A DNA stretch of 27,533 nucleotides from a virus. Positions 20,535 to 27,533 of this stretch are shown here, one piece after another. The notes below the pieces were generated by a model. It saw only the letters and a list, made by a program, of their open reading frames with translations. It ran no database searches and had not been told where the DNA came from. The stretch is from IMG/VR virus record IMGVR_UViG_3300035183_000174, positions 1 to 27,533 of that record; one strand, written 5' to 3'. Each line of letters opens with the position of its first letter. Positions within the stretch are counted from its first letter, which is position 1. Made by a program: the position numbers and the translations under genes.

Positions 20535-21374
20535 ATGCCTAAGACAGCAAACTACGGTGTTCCGTACACCGAATATTTTGAAGGGTATCGTGAGTCCTGG
20601 TCCAACGACGGGACGGCGGAGGCGGTGCGCATCCTGGAGTGTGACTGGCTGGCCAGGGGTCAATTCATCAAGGCCATGCTTGGCGGAGTGACGGAGGGGA
20701 TCAACCGGATTCCGCCAGACGTTCACCCCGACTACACCCTCAAGTCTCTGGGGGCGGGTGGTGGGGGAGGTCTGGTTGCCACCAATGTGGAGTTGATCGC
20801 CGGGATCGGTGTCCCCAACGACGATGGCCCTGGTGGGATGATCTCCTACGACCGGGCCAGGTTTGCAGTGACGTACAAGGCGGTCCCCTACAACATCACT
20901 GGCGGCACGCAGAAGAATGAGTTGGAGGCGGATCGTTACATCATCCGCAAGACCAACTACGCGATTGAGTCCTTGACCATCCCTGGCCAGGGGCTGAAGT
21001 TCGAGGACACCTCAGCCAAGATCAACGAGCAGCTCTCCATCCTGATGCCCACCCAGGAGATCACCTACACATGGGTGATGGCACCTCATGTGCCATACGA
21101 TGCGATCAGCCAGTGCATCGGCAAGGTGAATGCGTCCACTTTCGACAACCGCTACGAGTACGACACGCTGTTGATGGTTGCGCCGGAGATTGAGCCGTAC
21201 TGGCATCCCGCCCAGGAGGTGGTTGTCTGGAACATCACCTACAAATGGCTGTACCGAGCTACCGGATGGAACTACTTCTACCGCAAGGACAAGAATGCGT
21301 TCTACAAGGCGGTGGGGGTTGCCAGCGGGCAGACGCCGTACCAGACGGCAGACTTCAAAATTCTGTTCGAGTAG
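20535..21374 (+). CDS. Tail protein, second of two tandem paralogs
   Basis: A 279-residue protein from ATG 20535 (GTGAGGTGGT upstream). By eye about 70% identical to the previous gene along its whole length, including the MPxTANxGxxYTEYFEGYRE start and the ending in a TANFKxLF or TADFKILF motif. Duplication therefore covered a complete gene. Differences include the loop VGVPAANSPR against IGVPNDDGPG, the substitution of TYPNDLEID by TQKNELEAD, and NALFDGIYPPE by NASTFDNRYEYD. The 101-bp gap between them has no gene, but can form a 7-bp GTGTGTG/CACACAC stem with a long loop. The two may build a hetero-oligomeric tail part. Confidence 0.75.
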   Translation: MPKTANYGVPYTEYFEGYRESWSNDGTAEAVRILECDWLARGQFIKAMLGGVTEGINRIPPDVHPDYTLKSLGAGGGGGLVATNVELIAGIGVPNDDGPGGMISYDRARFAVTYKAVPYNITGGTQKNELEADRYIIRKTNYAIESLTIPGQGLKFEDTSAKINEQLSILMPTQEITYTWVMAPHVPYDAISQCIGKVNASTFDNRYEYDTLLMVAPEIEPYWHPAQEVVVWNITYKWLYRATGWNYFYRKDKNAFYKAVGVASGQTPYQTADFKILFE

Positions 21375-21383
21375 GGCCGTGAG

Positions 21384-24300
21384 ATGAGCGAGCGACCATT
21401 CAAGAGGCCGCGCCGGGGTGGCTACAAGCGTGGCGCGCAGATCAGCCTGAAGGAGCTGATCCGGTTGCAGGGCCAGGTTGAGCAGCTGTCCAAGACGGCT
21501 CTCGGGAACAAAACGCTGGTCCACTCAAACGCGGGCGGCACCTTTCAGGACGTCACGCTTCCGCGTCTCGTGTGGGGGAAGATTCTCTCTGGCAACAACC
21601 CGTATGCTTGGAAGCAGCTCAAGGACGACGGCTCCGGCACGCTGAGTGAGGATGATCTCGGCCTGGAAGGTAGTCCGGCCAGTTTGCCGGCCTACGAGGT
21701 CAATGGTGCGGAGTCCGTCCCGGCTGGGGCCATTGTCCGCATGATCCCCAGCTGTGACGGGGACAGCTACTTCTTCCTGTACGACAGCAACCCGATCTCG
21801 TACCAGGACGTCACCCTGGACGATGACCAGCACAACTACGAACCCAACTGGTTCACTCGCTGGCTGCGCATCACGCCAACGGACAACCTGAGAATCACCG
21901 GGATTGTCATCGCTGGCAACAACGTGGACGGCAGCTACCTGGAGATCACCAATGCTGCCTCGAAGGATGACGGGTTCTTCATCGAACTGCCGCATCTGAG
22001 CAGTCAGTCTGAGAGCGCGAACCAGTTCAAGCACTGGGATGGCAAGGATGTCTACCTCTACCCTGGCGAAACCATCAAGCTGAAGTACCAGGGTGACAAG
22101 TGGGTTTCTGTAGAGCGCCCCTCTGAGCTGGGAATCCTTGATGTAAGCAGTCTGCGTCTGCCGCAGAAGAGCATCATCTTGATGGCGGCAGCGTACAACA
22201 ACTACGATGAATTCAAAGATCAGACGGGCTGGATGGTTCAGGCCATTGGTGGTGATGCGGTCCTGACTGGCCTGGACGCTTCGCCAACGGTTGGCCAGGA
22301 TTGTGACGGCCAGCTCTTGGTGCTCGAAAACACGGGATTCTTCGGCAGGTTGCAGTTCAGGCATCTTGACCCAAGCAGCCTGTTGGACAATCAGATCGTG
22401 ACGCCGGACACGCTGGCCTACAACGTTCTGCCTGGCCAGACTGCTCTGATCAAGCGTGACGAGGACAGCAGCAAGTGGCGAATCCTGAGTCCAGCGCTAC
22501 CGGCGTGGAACACGGTTCAGGTTCTGCGTCTTCCGCAGGGCACGGTCACTACGTCTGGCGTTCAGAACAACTACGCCGGGTTCGCGCAGAGGACTGGTTG
22601 GCGCTGCAACTCGGCCAACGACCTGGTTCTCACCGGCATTGATCACACGGCTCCGCTCAATCAAGTCACGGAAGGCAAGCTGCTCCTGCTGGAGAACGTC
22701 AGCCAGTCGAGTCAGTTGGTCCTCAAGCACAATGATCCTGGCTCTGTGAGTCAGTCCAGGATCATCACTCCGGACGGGAACGACTACCGTGTCTACCCCG
22801 GCTTTTCGGCCTGGTTGAAGTACGATGGCACGTCCCAACGCTGGCGCGTGATTGCTCCGCCGAGTTCCAACCAGCTGGTTGCGCGTCAGATCACAGTGTA
22901 CCCCGGAGAAACCGAGAACGACTACGCTGGCTTTTCAGGGTACTCTGGCGCTCGACTACTCCCCGTTGCGGGCGGCTCTACGATCACTGGCATCAAGGCT
23001 GAGCCGGACGGAACCTTGCTCCTGGTCGAGAATGTTGGCAGTGATCCATTCCACGTCACGCATGAAGACAGCAATTCGCAGGCAGCCAACCGTTGCTGGA
23101 CGCCAGACGACAACAAGCTGACGATCCCATACCAGGGCCTGCTTCTGGCGAAGTACGACGGGACCAACTCTCGTTGGCGTGTGTGGCCAGTTGGTTCCAC
23201 TGTGACCATCCCGACCTCTACTCCGGCCCTCCACAAGGAGGGGCAGGTCTGGATGGAGAACTGTAACTACGCCTACTACTGCGCTGGTGGTACGCAGTAC
23301 CTACAGAAGAATGTCTTCACTCAGACTGGCGACATGTCCTACTGCTCGATGGGCTCCATCCCAGGCATGGCGGCGCGTCTGCCCATCGGCAATGCTGGAA
23401 CCTGGCTGCGAAGTGGCGGCACGACACCATCCTGGTCGCAAACCACGATGGCGGACAGCTTCATGCGTGGCGACCTGGTTCGAGCGTCAGAGGACAATGT
23501 GCTCAACCGCCTGGAGATTGGCAGCGCAGACACTCTCTTGCTGAGCAACGGCACTGACCCAAGTTGGGGCAAGATTGACCTGCTGTCCGGCTATCATGGA
23601 GACACCACTGCGGGCACGGTCCAGCGTGGTGACATCGTTACTGGCCAGGGTGAGTCTGCCACTTGGACTCGGCTGCCAATTGACACCACGGCGACTCGTT
23701 ATTTGGCCAACACGGGGGAGGGTAACGAGCCAAAGTGGGACCAGATCAACCTGGCCAACGGTGTGATTGGGGTTTTGCAGCCGGACAACGGCGGCACGGG
23801 CGGCACCTTGCCGATCAGTTATGGCGGCACGGGGGCCACTACTCAGTCGGGCGCGCAGAGTAATCTTGGTGTCCCGTCAAACGCGAAGACAAACCTTCTC
23901 TGTGAAGGCCGGCTTACCCTGGCGAGCAACACGCCAGTCACCACCACCGATATAGCCAATGCTGGCACTCTGTACTTCACGCCGTTGGGCACCGGAGCTG
24001 GCGTGGCCCTCTACGACGGCAGTGATTGGCAGACCTACACGCTCAGTGAAGTAACTCTGTCGCTGTCGGCGGTAGCTGGCAGTCTCTACGACGTGTTCCT
24101 CTACGACAGTGGCGGCGGCACGCTGGCGTTGGAACTGTCGCCCGCCTGGAGTGGCCTGAACACTCGCTCGGAGGCCCTGGCCAAGCAAGATGGCGTGTGG
24201 GTCAAGGGGAGTGATCACACCCGCCGCTACGTCGGAACCATCTGCGCCAGTGGCACCAATCAGACAGAGGACAGCAAAGCCAAGCGGTACGTCTGGAATG

Positions 24301-24719
24301 CCTACAACCGAGTGCCAAGGCTCATGCTGGACAGAGCAACGACGGACTGGTACACCACCACAAGCACCGCCTGGCACGCTTACTGCGGCGAGATGGTAGT
24401 CGTGGAGTGGGTGCGCGGGCTGAACGAAGAGCCCGTATGGCTGGAAGCGCGTGGGAACAATGCCGGTGCTTACGAAAACGGCTACGTCGGGATTGGAATC
24501 GACCGCTTCAACGGCAACGATGCGTCACTGTCCACTGGTGGCGGTGGAGGGCAGATCATTCCGTCCAGCGCGATCTACATTGACAACCCCTCCTTGGGGT
24601 ATCATTTCGCCGCGATGGTCGAGAAATGTCAGAGCGGGATCGGACAAACTTTCTACGGTGACGCTGGCCTGACAGGTAATACTCTCCAGGCTGGCCTCAT
24701 CGGTTGCATTTGGGGGTGA
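21384..24719 (+). CDS. Large tail fibre / spike protein with internal repeats
   Basis: A 1111-residue protein from ATG 21384. The basic N-terminus (MSERPFKRPRRGGYKRGAQI) is followed by a coiled-coil segment (LKELIRLQGQVEQLSKT). Residues ~257-380, 381-500 and 501-615 are three diverged copies of a ~120-residue unit, each with an NNYxxF or NDYAGF motif, LTGLD/LTGID/ITGIK, then LLVLENTG/LLLLENVS/LLLVENVG and ending with a KYDGTSQRWRV-type strand. Then come glycine-rich fibre-type sequences (QPDNGGTGGTLPISYGGTGA near residues 800-820, followed by TTQSGAQSNLG) and a globular C-terminal domain. The overall layout fits a host-recognition fibre. The C-terminus is the likely receptor-binding part. Confidence 0.85.
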   Translation: MSERPFKRPRRGGYKRGAQISLKELIRLQGQVEQLSKTALGNKTLVHSNAGGTFQDVTLPRLVWGKILSGNNPYAWKQLKDDGSGTLSEDDLGLEGSPASLPAYEVNGAESVPAGAIVRMIPSCDGDSYFFLYDSNPISYQDVTLDDDQHNYEPNWFTRWLRITPTDNLRITGIVIAGNNVDGSYLEITNAASKDDGFFIELPHLSSQSESANQFKHWDGKDVYLYPGETIKLKYQGDKWVSVERPSELGILDVSSLRLPQKSIILMAAAYNNYDEFKDQTGWMVQAIGGDAVLTGLDASPTVGQDCDGQLLVLENTGFFGRLQFRHLDPSSLLDNQIVTPDTLAYNVLPGQTALIKRDEDSSKWRILSPALPAWNTVQVLRLPQGTVTTSGVQNNYAGFAQRTGWRCNSANDLVLTGIDHTAPLNQVTEGKLLLLENVSQSSQLVLKHNDPGSVSQSRIITPDGNDYRVYPGFSAWLKYDGTSQRWRVIAPPSSNQLVARQITVYPGETENDYAGFSGYSGARLLPVAGGSTITGIKAEPDGTLLLVENVGSDPFHVTHEDSNSQAANRCWTPDDNKLTIPYQGLLLAKYDGTNSRWRVWPVGSTVTIPTSTPALHKEGQVWMENCNYAYYCAGGTQYLQKNVFTQTGDMSYCSMGSIPGMAARLPIGNAGTWLRSGGTTPSWSQTTMADSFMRGDLVRASEDNVLNRLEIGSADTLLLSNGTDPSWGKIDLLSGYHGDTTAGTVQRGDIVTGQGESATWTRLPIDTTATRYLANTGEGNEPKWDQINLANGVIGVLQPDNGGTGGTLPISYGGTGATTQSGAQSNLGVPSNAKTNLLCEGRLTLASNTPVTTTDIANAGTLYFTPLGTGAGVALYDGSDWQTYTLSEVTLSLSAVAGSLYDVFLYDSGGGTLALELSPAWSGLNTRSEALAKQDGVWVKGSDHTRRYVGTICASGTNQTEDSKAKRYVWNAYNRVPRLMLDRATTDWYTTTSTAWHAYCGEMVVVEWVRGLNEEPVWLEARGNNAGAYENGYVGIGIDRFNGNDASLSTGGGGGQIIPSSAIYIDNPSLGYHFAAMVEKCQSGIGQTFYGDAGLTGNTLQAGLIGCIWG

Positions 24720-25154
24720 GTGCCTGTGCTCGTTAACAGACTGTTGACCGAGATTCGCAAGACGACCCTGCCGATCACGGGGGTAGGTGTGTGCAGCCGA
24801 CAACCGGAGGACACGAGCGCGGCTGGCGGAAACCTCTACTGGACAAGCCACCCCAAGGACGGCAAGTGGGTCAAGTTCACCTGGAGCAGTCCGCCGACCG
24901 AGGAGCAGAGGAGTCAAGCTGCGGCCATCGTGGCACAATATGACAGCAGGCCGACGACCGAGGAGAAGCTAAACAAGGCACAGGTTTCGGTCAGTGCTCT
25001 GGCCGCGCTACTCGTGAAGTCAAGCAGGCTGTGGGCTGGGTTGGCACCTGAGAAAAAGGCGTCGTTGGACAGGGTAATCGAACAGGCTGCCATGCAAGTG
25101 CTGGGGGTGATGGATGAAGCTGCTGGAAGTGGCGGAGCAAATCCAAACGGGTGA
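24720..25154 (+). CDS. Small protein following the fibre gene
   Basis: A 144-residue protein. GTG 24720 begins right after the fibre stop; GTG 24726 is an alternative. The N-terminal part has KTTLPITGVGVCSRQPEDTS and LYWTSHPKDGKWVKFTWSSP, followed by the helical TEEQRSQAAAIVAQYDSRPT. The latter resembles the small XkdW-type and fibre-associated proteins where a short helix follows a compact strand region. The C-terminal half is helical (ALAALLVKSSRLWAGLAPEK and onward) and could form coiled coil. Possibly a fibre chaperone or assembly factor; not certain. Confidence 0.65.
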   Translation: MPVLVNRLLTEIRKTTLPITGVGVCSRQPEDTSAAGGNLYWTSHPKDGKWVKFTWSSPPTEEQRSQAAAIVAQYDSRPTTEEKLNKAQVSVSALAALLVKSSRLWAGLAPEKKASLDRVIEQAAMQVLGVMDEAAGSGGANPNG

Positions 25155-25689
25155 CATCTTCCTCTGTCGGGGCAGTGTCTGGTGGGGAGCAAAGATCATC
25201 CGACTGAAGACCCAGTCCGTCTACAGTCATGTGGGGGTAGCCATCTGGATCACAGCCGACAGCTGCCGTCGGCTGGCCATCCTGGAGGCCACTTACCGTG
25301 GAGTGCGTATGTTTCCACTGGACCTGTACCTGGTCCACTGTCAGAGGTGGAAGACGCAGGTGGACTGGTGGGTGGTCACAGACAGCAGTATCAACCGCGA
25401 GAAGATTGCGAGCTACTGTCTGAAGCAGTGGGGCAAGCCCTACGCTTCGTTGTGGCAGCTGTTCTGGTCCTTCGGCTGGTTGGGCAGCTTGTTTCGGAAG
25501 TGTTCCGGATTCTCGGCTGACCTGGAGAAAGATCGGTTCTTCTGCTCGGAGCTAGTCGCGTCCGCCTTGCGGGCGGCTGGCTGGGTTCCGCCTCCTGGCG
25601 ACCCGAGTGATCGTGAGCCAGCTTTGACCGACCCTGGAGTAGTGGCACTCTTCCCTTGTTTGCAGAGGCGAGGGAGACTGGAGCTGTGA
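25114..25689 (+). CDS. Permuted papain-fold hydrolase (YiiX / NlpC-P60 superfamily)
   Basis: A 191-residue protein from ATG 25114, overlapping the previous gene by 41 bp. The order of motifs is the circularly permuted form: IQTGDIFLCRGSVWWGAKII, then YSHVGVAIWI with the candidate catalytic His, and RFFCSELVASALRAAGWVP with the candidate Cys. Trp-rich segments (WGKPYASLWQLFWSFGWLGS) lie between. Members of this superfamily act on peptidoglycan peptides or other amide and ester bonds. In the last part of the late genes it is a candidate for host wall degradation at entry or lysis. No signal peptide is visible. Confidence 0.72.
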   Translation: MKLLEVAEQIQTGDIFLCRGSVWWGAKIIRLKTQSVYSHVGVAIWITADSCRRLAILEATYRGVRMFPLDLYLVHCQRWKTQVDWWVVTDSSINREKIASYCLKQWGKPYASLWQLFWSFGWLGSLFRKCSGFSADLEKDRFFCSELVASALRAAGWVPPPGDPSDREPALTDPGVVALFPCLQRRGRLEL

Positions 25690-25787
25690 GCACATTGGAG
25701 CTATTGCCAGGAGACTGGTTTTTCGTTACGGTGATACTCGTCGGAGCTGGTCTACTTTTGTGGGCCTTGCTAACCGAGGATGACTAG
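25686..25787 (+). CDS. 33-residue single-helix membrane peptide (holin candidate)
   Basis: This short gene starts at GTG 25686, overlapping the previous TGA as GTGA, and ends at TAG 25785-25787. The product has one membrane helix at about residues 11-29 (FFVTVILVGAGLLLWALL), a short N-terminal arm (MSTLELLPGD) and an acidic C-terminus (TEDD). The position between a hydrolase and a secreted protease suggests lysis function, but a size of 33 residues with one helix is small for a holin; it may instead be a spanin- or antiholin-like factor. Confidence 0.6.
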   Translation: MSTLELLPGDWFFVTVILVGAGLLLWALLTEDD

Positions 25788-25790
25788 ATA
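25776..25790 (+). promoter_or_regulatory. Ribosome-binding site and ATA start of the secreted protease
   Basis: GAGGA (25776-25780), seven bases, then ATA 25788-25790, directly abutting the TAG of the preceding gene. Only this start gives the protein its signal peptide. The first conventional in-frame codon is GTG 25872, 84 bp further, after the signal peptide. Confidence 0.85.
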
Positions 25791-27146
25791 GCTCGCCTCC
25801 TCTTTTCCCTGGTTGTCGCCCTGTTCCTTACTGGCCTTAGCCTGGCCCAGCCAAAGGTTAGTGAAGGACCAGTGGCGGGGTATTGCCCAACCTGTCCACC
25901 GCCTCGGCAGCAGCCGCCAAAGATCAGTGAGTCGCCGCCAGCGGTTGTCCCAGACCAGAGAATCTGGTCCGCATCGGTTCGCGTGCTGGCTTACGGCGGG
26001 CGGTATTCGGCGAGCGGGTCAGGCGTGCTGGTGTCTTCACGGGCAATCATCACCTGCGCGCATGTGGTGAGCGACAGTAACAAGTTCGCGGTCTACTTCC
26101 CATCGTCGCCATCGCAGGCCATGCCAGCTTCCCTGATCGCGGCGGACTGGATACTCGACCTGGCCCTTCTTGGCCTGGACGCTGAGGCCAGCGTGGCTCC
26201 CGTGTCGTTGTCTTCGGGTGACGCGGTGCCTGGCGAGCAGGTGACGGGAATCGGCTACCCTGGTGGCACTGGGCCGCAGATCAAGACAGGGCGAGTAGTT
26301 GGCTTCGCAGGCTCGTTTGTGCAGTGTGGCTTTATCGCCCAGAACGGTGACTCGGGTGGCGGTCTGTTTCGCTCGGACGGATCGTTGGCTGGCGTGATCT
26401 CGCGGACGGTGAGCCGCAATCTGCTCAATCGGCCTGAGTACAGTGAGGGGGCTGGGGTGTCGGCAATTCGGCGCTTTCTCGCCGAGCCAAGGTGCGCCCC
26501 CTGGTTCAGTGTCAGGCCGGCGGAACCGCCGAGGCCGCCCAGCTTGGAACCTGAGAGGAGGCCACCGGAGCCGCCCAGGTCAAGCGGGCCAGACCTGAAC
26601 GAAATCCGCAAGCAGCTGGATCGCGTGCAGACTGTCATTGCGGACATTCAGGCCAAGCGTGAGGGGCTGGACCAGCGGCTGAAGGAGACTGAAGAGTTTG
26701 CGAAAGAGCAAGCCAAGCGGGCGGAGAGAACTGTGGGTCAACTGCAAGATTCTCTCTCTTTGGCCAAGCCGGTGTTGGATCATGCACCGAGAATTGCGTC
26801 CTGGCTGCCCTGGTTGCCGGTGATTGCCGGTGCGGCTGCCTCGGGTAATCTGGCTCCACTGGTTCTCGTTGCTGGTAGAGCGATGTTGTCTCGCTACCGG
26901 AGGAAGCAGAGTCAGGATGAGCCGAAGAGGCCGGAGCCGTTTGTTGGCCCGGTGGTGACGGAGCCGGCTCCCCGGCAACGGGAGTACGTCCCAGTGGAGC
27001 AGCCCAACGGCAAGCTGAAAGCATTGGAAGAAGCCATGAAGAAGGTCGCCCAGGATTACCCTGGCGCGATCAACGTGGTTCGCACAATCGAATCGGTTGC
27101 GGATCAGATTTACTCTGGTATGGAGAAGAAGAATGCCTCCGCTTGA
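25788..27146 (+). CDS. Secreted trypsin-like serine protease with coiled coil and membrane segment (ATA start)
   Basis: A 452-residue protein. Residues 1-20 from ATA form a signal peptide (MARLLFSLVVALFLTGLSLA, cleavage likely before QPK). Residues ~65-225 are an S1-type protease: GSGVLVSSRAIITCAHVV gives catalytic His 92, ILDLALLGL gives Asp 124, and AQNGDSGGGLF gives Ser 189 with the GDSGG motif. A Pro-rich linker follows, then a coiled coil at ~265-320 (QKREGLDQRLKETEE region) and a hydrophobic segment at ~340-367 (WLPWLPVIAGAAASG and onward), then a charged tail. It would be exported and possibly anchored. A protease with this design fits host surface or S-layer attack, lysis, or inactivation of host proteins. 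It ends 14 bp inside the next gene. Confidence 0.85.
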   Translation: MARLLFSLVVALFLTGLSLAQPKVSEGPVAGYCPTCPPPRQQPPKISESPPAVVPDQRIWSASVRVLAYGGRYSASGSGVLVSSRAIITCAHVVSDSNKFAVYFPSSPSQAMPASLIAADWILDLALLGLDAEASVAPVSLSSGDAVPGEQVTGIGYPGGTGPQIKTGRVVGFAGSFVQCGFIAQNGDSGGGLFRSDGSLAGVISRTVSRNLLNRPEYSEGAGVSAIRRFLAEPRCAPWFSVRPAEPPRPPSLEPERRPPEPPRSSGPDLNEIRKQLDRVQTVIADIQAKREGLDQRLKETEEFAKEQAKRAERTVGQLQDSLSLAKPVLDHAPRIASWLPWLPVIAGAAASGNLAPLVLVAGRAMLSRYRRKQSQDEPKRPEPFVGPVVTEPAPRQREYVPVEQPNGKLKALEEAMKKVAQDYPGAINVVRTIESVADQIYSGMEKKNASA

Positions 27147-27533
27147 ACTGCAAGTTCCGCCTTTTCGTTCTGACTCTCCGCCCTGGTACAACAATGGTGT
27201 GTGGGGTACTTTGGGGTGTGCGGTGCCGCAGACGGGTAAGTATCTGCACACCACGAATATCCCCATCTGGGAGCTGGTGGATGTGGCTGGTCGTCAGCTG
27301 TTCCACCTGCTGTGGCACTACGACGACCGCAAGTTCGAGTCGCCGCCAAGCAAAAACTGTCTCTGGGAGGTGTACAACCTCATCCTGATTGCTCGCAAGC
27401 GGATCGCTGACCGGACCTACGGGCCGGAGGAGACGGTGCCCTTGGCGACTCACGCCAAGCCGGCACCGCAGATGTTCCGCCTGTACCCGGTGCCCTTCTA
27501 CGGACGTCTCGGTTGCGTGAACAGCTTCCTCTA
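27133..27533 (+). CDS. Unknown protein, 3' end beyond the window
   Basis: The frame opens at ATG 27133 with GGAGAAGAAGA before it and stays open to the window edge (133 codons seen). The start is within the end of the protease gene. Readable segments include PPWYNNGVWGTLGCAVPQTG, KYLHTTNIPIWELVDVAG, LFHLLWHYDDRKFESPPSKN and AKPAPQMFRLYPVPFYG, Trp/Tyr/Pro rich. It does not match a family I know; it may belong to the lysis or tail region. No signal peptide. Confidence 0.7.
   Translation, partial: MPPLELQVPPFRSDSPPWYNNGVWGTLGCAVPQTGKYLHTTNIPIWELVDVAGRQLFHLLWHYDDRKFESPPSKNCLWEVYNLILIARKRIADRTYGPEETVPLATHAKPAPQMFRLYPVPFYGRLGCVNSFL

Noticed and set aside
19801-22364. Long minus-strand open frames opposite the tail genes
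   Set aside because: They mirror GC-rich third positions of the plus-strand genes and have no start signal; the plus frames show paralogy and repeats at protein level.

Overview
This window is most of the late half, plus part of the regulatory half, of a tailed double-stranded DNA phage or prophage genome. The tail is probably siphovirus-like: a tail-tube-type protein, a frameshifted G/GT-type tail chaperone and a 385-residue tape measure, with no sheath seen. Every convincing gene is on the plus strand. DNA is GC-rich. Several accessory proteins (the 200-residue protein at 3.7 kb, the domain fused to ThyX, the HTH proteins with a D-L-x-x-Y-x-A-W-L motif) resemble families I associate with Planctomycetes of the Gemmata type. 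That host is an inference from memory, not a search result.

Layout. 1-0.3 kb: small HTH protein running in from the left edge. 0.3-2.35 kb: no convincing gene, but a dense repeat landscape. It holds C-rich and G-rich 13-bp repeats, about 49 copies of GTCAAC/GTTGAC arranged in four blocks that each end in the same module, a near-perfect 23-bp-arm hairpin, and a duplicated ~110-bp element with long inverted repeats. 2.35-4.3 kb: three overlapping genes (two proteins with a Nu1-like motif, then a protein of unknown function). 4.3-4.8 kb: non-coding, with three evenly spaced GTGAGTCAC sites and eight tandem 11-bp repeats. 4.8-5.2 kb: dATP/dGTP diphosphohydrolase-domain (MazZ/DUF5664-like) protein. 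5.2-5.4 kb: eight tandem 20-bp repeats. 5.6-5.9 kb: excisionase-like HTH protein. 6.2-7.2 kb: ThyX with an extra N-terminal domain. 7.2-27.5 kb: packaging and virion genes in canonical order: TerS, TerL, portal, Mu F-like protein, protease/scaffold, probable decoration protein, major capsid, connector genes, tail terminator, tail tube, frameshifted tail chaperone, tape measure, two paralogous tail proteins, a large repeat-containing fibre, a permuted-papain hydrolase, a one-helix membrane peptide, a secreted trypsin-like protease, and a partial gene at the right edge.

Main discovery candidate. Seven late genes (portal, protease, decoration protein, major capsid, 16.8-kb structural protein, tail tube and the secreted protease) have no ATG/GTG/TTG at the right place. 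In each, an ATA codon lies 4-7 nt after a strong Shine-Dalgarno sequence, in frame, at the end of the preceding gene. For the secreted protease, the signal peptide exists only if translation starts at ATA. In the same operon, between two structural genes at 15285-15356, is a tRNA gene. It has two bacterial initiator-tRNA identity features (C1:A72 mismatch and A11:U24), and its anticodon is UAU, the exact complement of AUA. The simplest reading is that this phage carries its own initiator-type tRNA that decodes AUA start codons, placed in the late operon so that AUA-initiated virion genes are favoured late in infection. The sequence shows the start sites and the tRNA; the functional link is inference.

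A second mechanism is clear: a canonical CCCAAAC -1 slippery heptamer immediately before the stop of the tail chaperone gene, followed at 7 nt by a 10-bp stem-loop, giving a fused G-T type product.
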